Shown: positions 6,143 to 6,220 of the stretch, one piece after another | Layout of the letters: the number at the start of each line of letters is the position of its first letter | Numbering within the stretch: position 1 is the first letter of the stretch | From: Sphingobium sp. | GTDB lineage: Bacteria > Pseudomonadota > Alphaproteobacteria > Sphingomonadales > Sphingomonadaceae | DNA length: 6,220 bases | NCBI RefSeq assembly: GCF_003248505.1 | Contig: NZ_QFOA01000120.1 | Location: 1 to 6,220, forward strand | Reading direction: 5' to 3' | The notes under the pieces: generated by a model | Databases searched by the model: none | Told to the model about the DNA's origin: nothing | Seen by the model: only the letters and a program-made list of their open reading frames with translations | Program-made: the position numbers and the translations under genes

Positions 6143-6220
6143 AAATGGCGGTTGGAAATAAAAACCATCGGTGCCTCCAGCACTGCCCAGAACCCCATGG
6201 CTCCCCCGATGCGGGGGCGG
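6127..6220. other. Unidentified sequence beyond the ardC break
   Basis: These 94 bases do not match ArdC in any frame I read. They include an A-rich patch (6141-6166) unlike the GC-rich coding DNA and a small CCCCC/GGGGG hairpin with a GATGC loop (6203-6217). No gene or known insertion-sequence terminus is recognised. The minus-strand frame continuous with ardC is open throughout, as is a second minus frame starting with an ATG at 6198, but neither resembles a known protein. It may be the end of an inserted element. Confidence 0.35.

Noticed and set aside
6203..6217. CCCCC/GGGGG hairpin at the right edge as an insertion-sequence end or terminator.
   Set aside because: Short stem without a T-run, no known terminus matched, and the window ends three bases later.
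1..6220. CRISPR array, tRNA or rRNA genes, or long direct repeats linking the two broken ends.
   Set aside because: None seen. The left and right flanks share no obvious inverted or direct repeat, so one common inserted element cannot be claimed.

Overview
The window looks like an accessory island (integrative conjugative element or plasmid backbone) from a high-GC alphaproteobacterium, probably Rhizobiales or Sphingomonadales. The basis is strong GC-rich codon use, a recognisable cargo set (ArdC-type protein, large ParB-like protein, DUF6117-type small protein, strawberry-notch-like helicase) and purine-rich Shine-Dalgarno sites. The genus assignment is inference. All recognised genes lie on the minus strand, so transcription runs from right to left.

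Layout in transcription order: (1) 6220-6127, sequence unlike the ArdC family, slightly more AT-rich; (2) about 6126-5891, the C-terminal part of an ArdC-like antirestriction protein, broken upstream so that its zincin catalytic region is absent; (3) 5890-5730, a spacer with a structured leader; (4) 5729-3609, a 706-residue ParB/Spo0J-like protein; (5) 3608-3478, a spacer with a long stem-loop; (6) three small genes (138, 88 and 98 codons) at 3477-2505, joined by two ATGA overlaps; (7) 2497-2463, an intrinsic terminator; (8) 2438-2346, a second copy of the structured leader; (9) 2345-57, a strawberry-notch-like protein with an N-terminal methyltransferase-like domain and an N-terminal helicase core, which stops before its second helicase lobe; (10) 1-124, foreign sequence carrying repeated CGCATAAG-like half-sites.

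The genes fit a mobile-element maintenance module: anti-restriction, ParB-type DNA binding or partition, small accessory proteins, and a large DNA-processing enzyme. Both ends are damaged. The helicase gene is cut near position 125 and ardC near position 6125, so the 6 kb in between is a remnant bounded by two rearrangement junctions (or by assembly joins).

The most interesting signal is non-coding. The same leader, made of three conserved blocks in about 50 nt with unequal internal spacers, precedes both parB and the helicase gene. It is a candidate cis-regulatory RNA or operator that may coordinate the module. A different, strongly paired 50-nt stem-loop precedes the small-gene operon.
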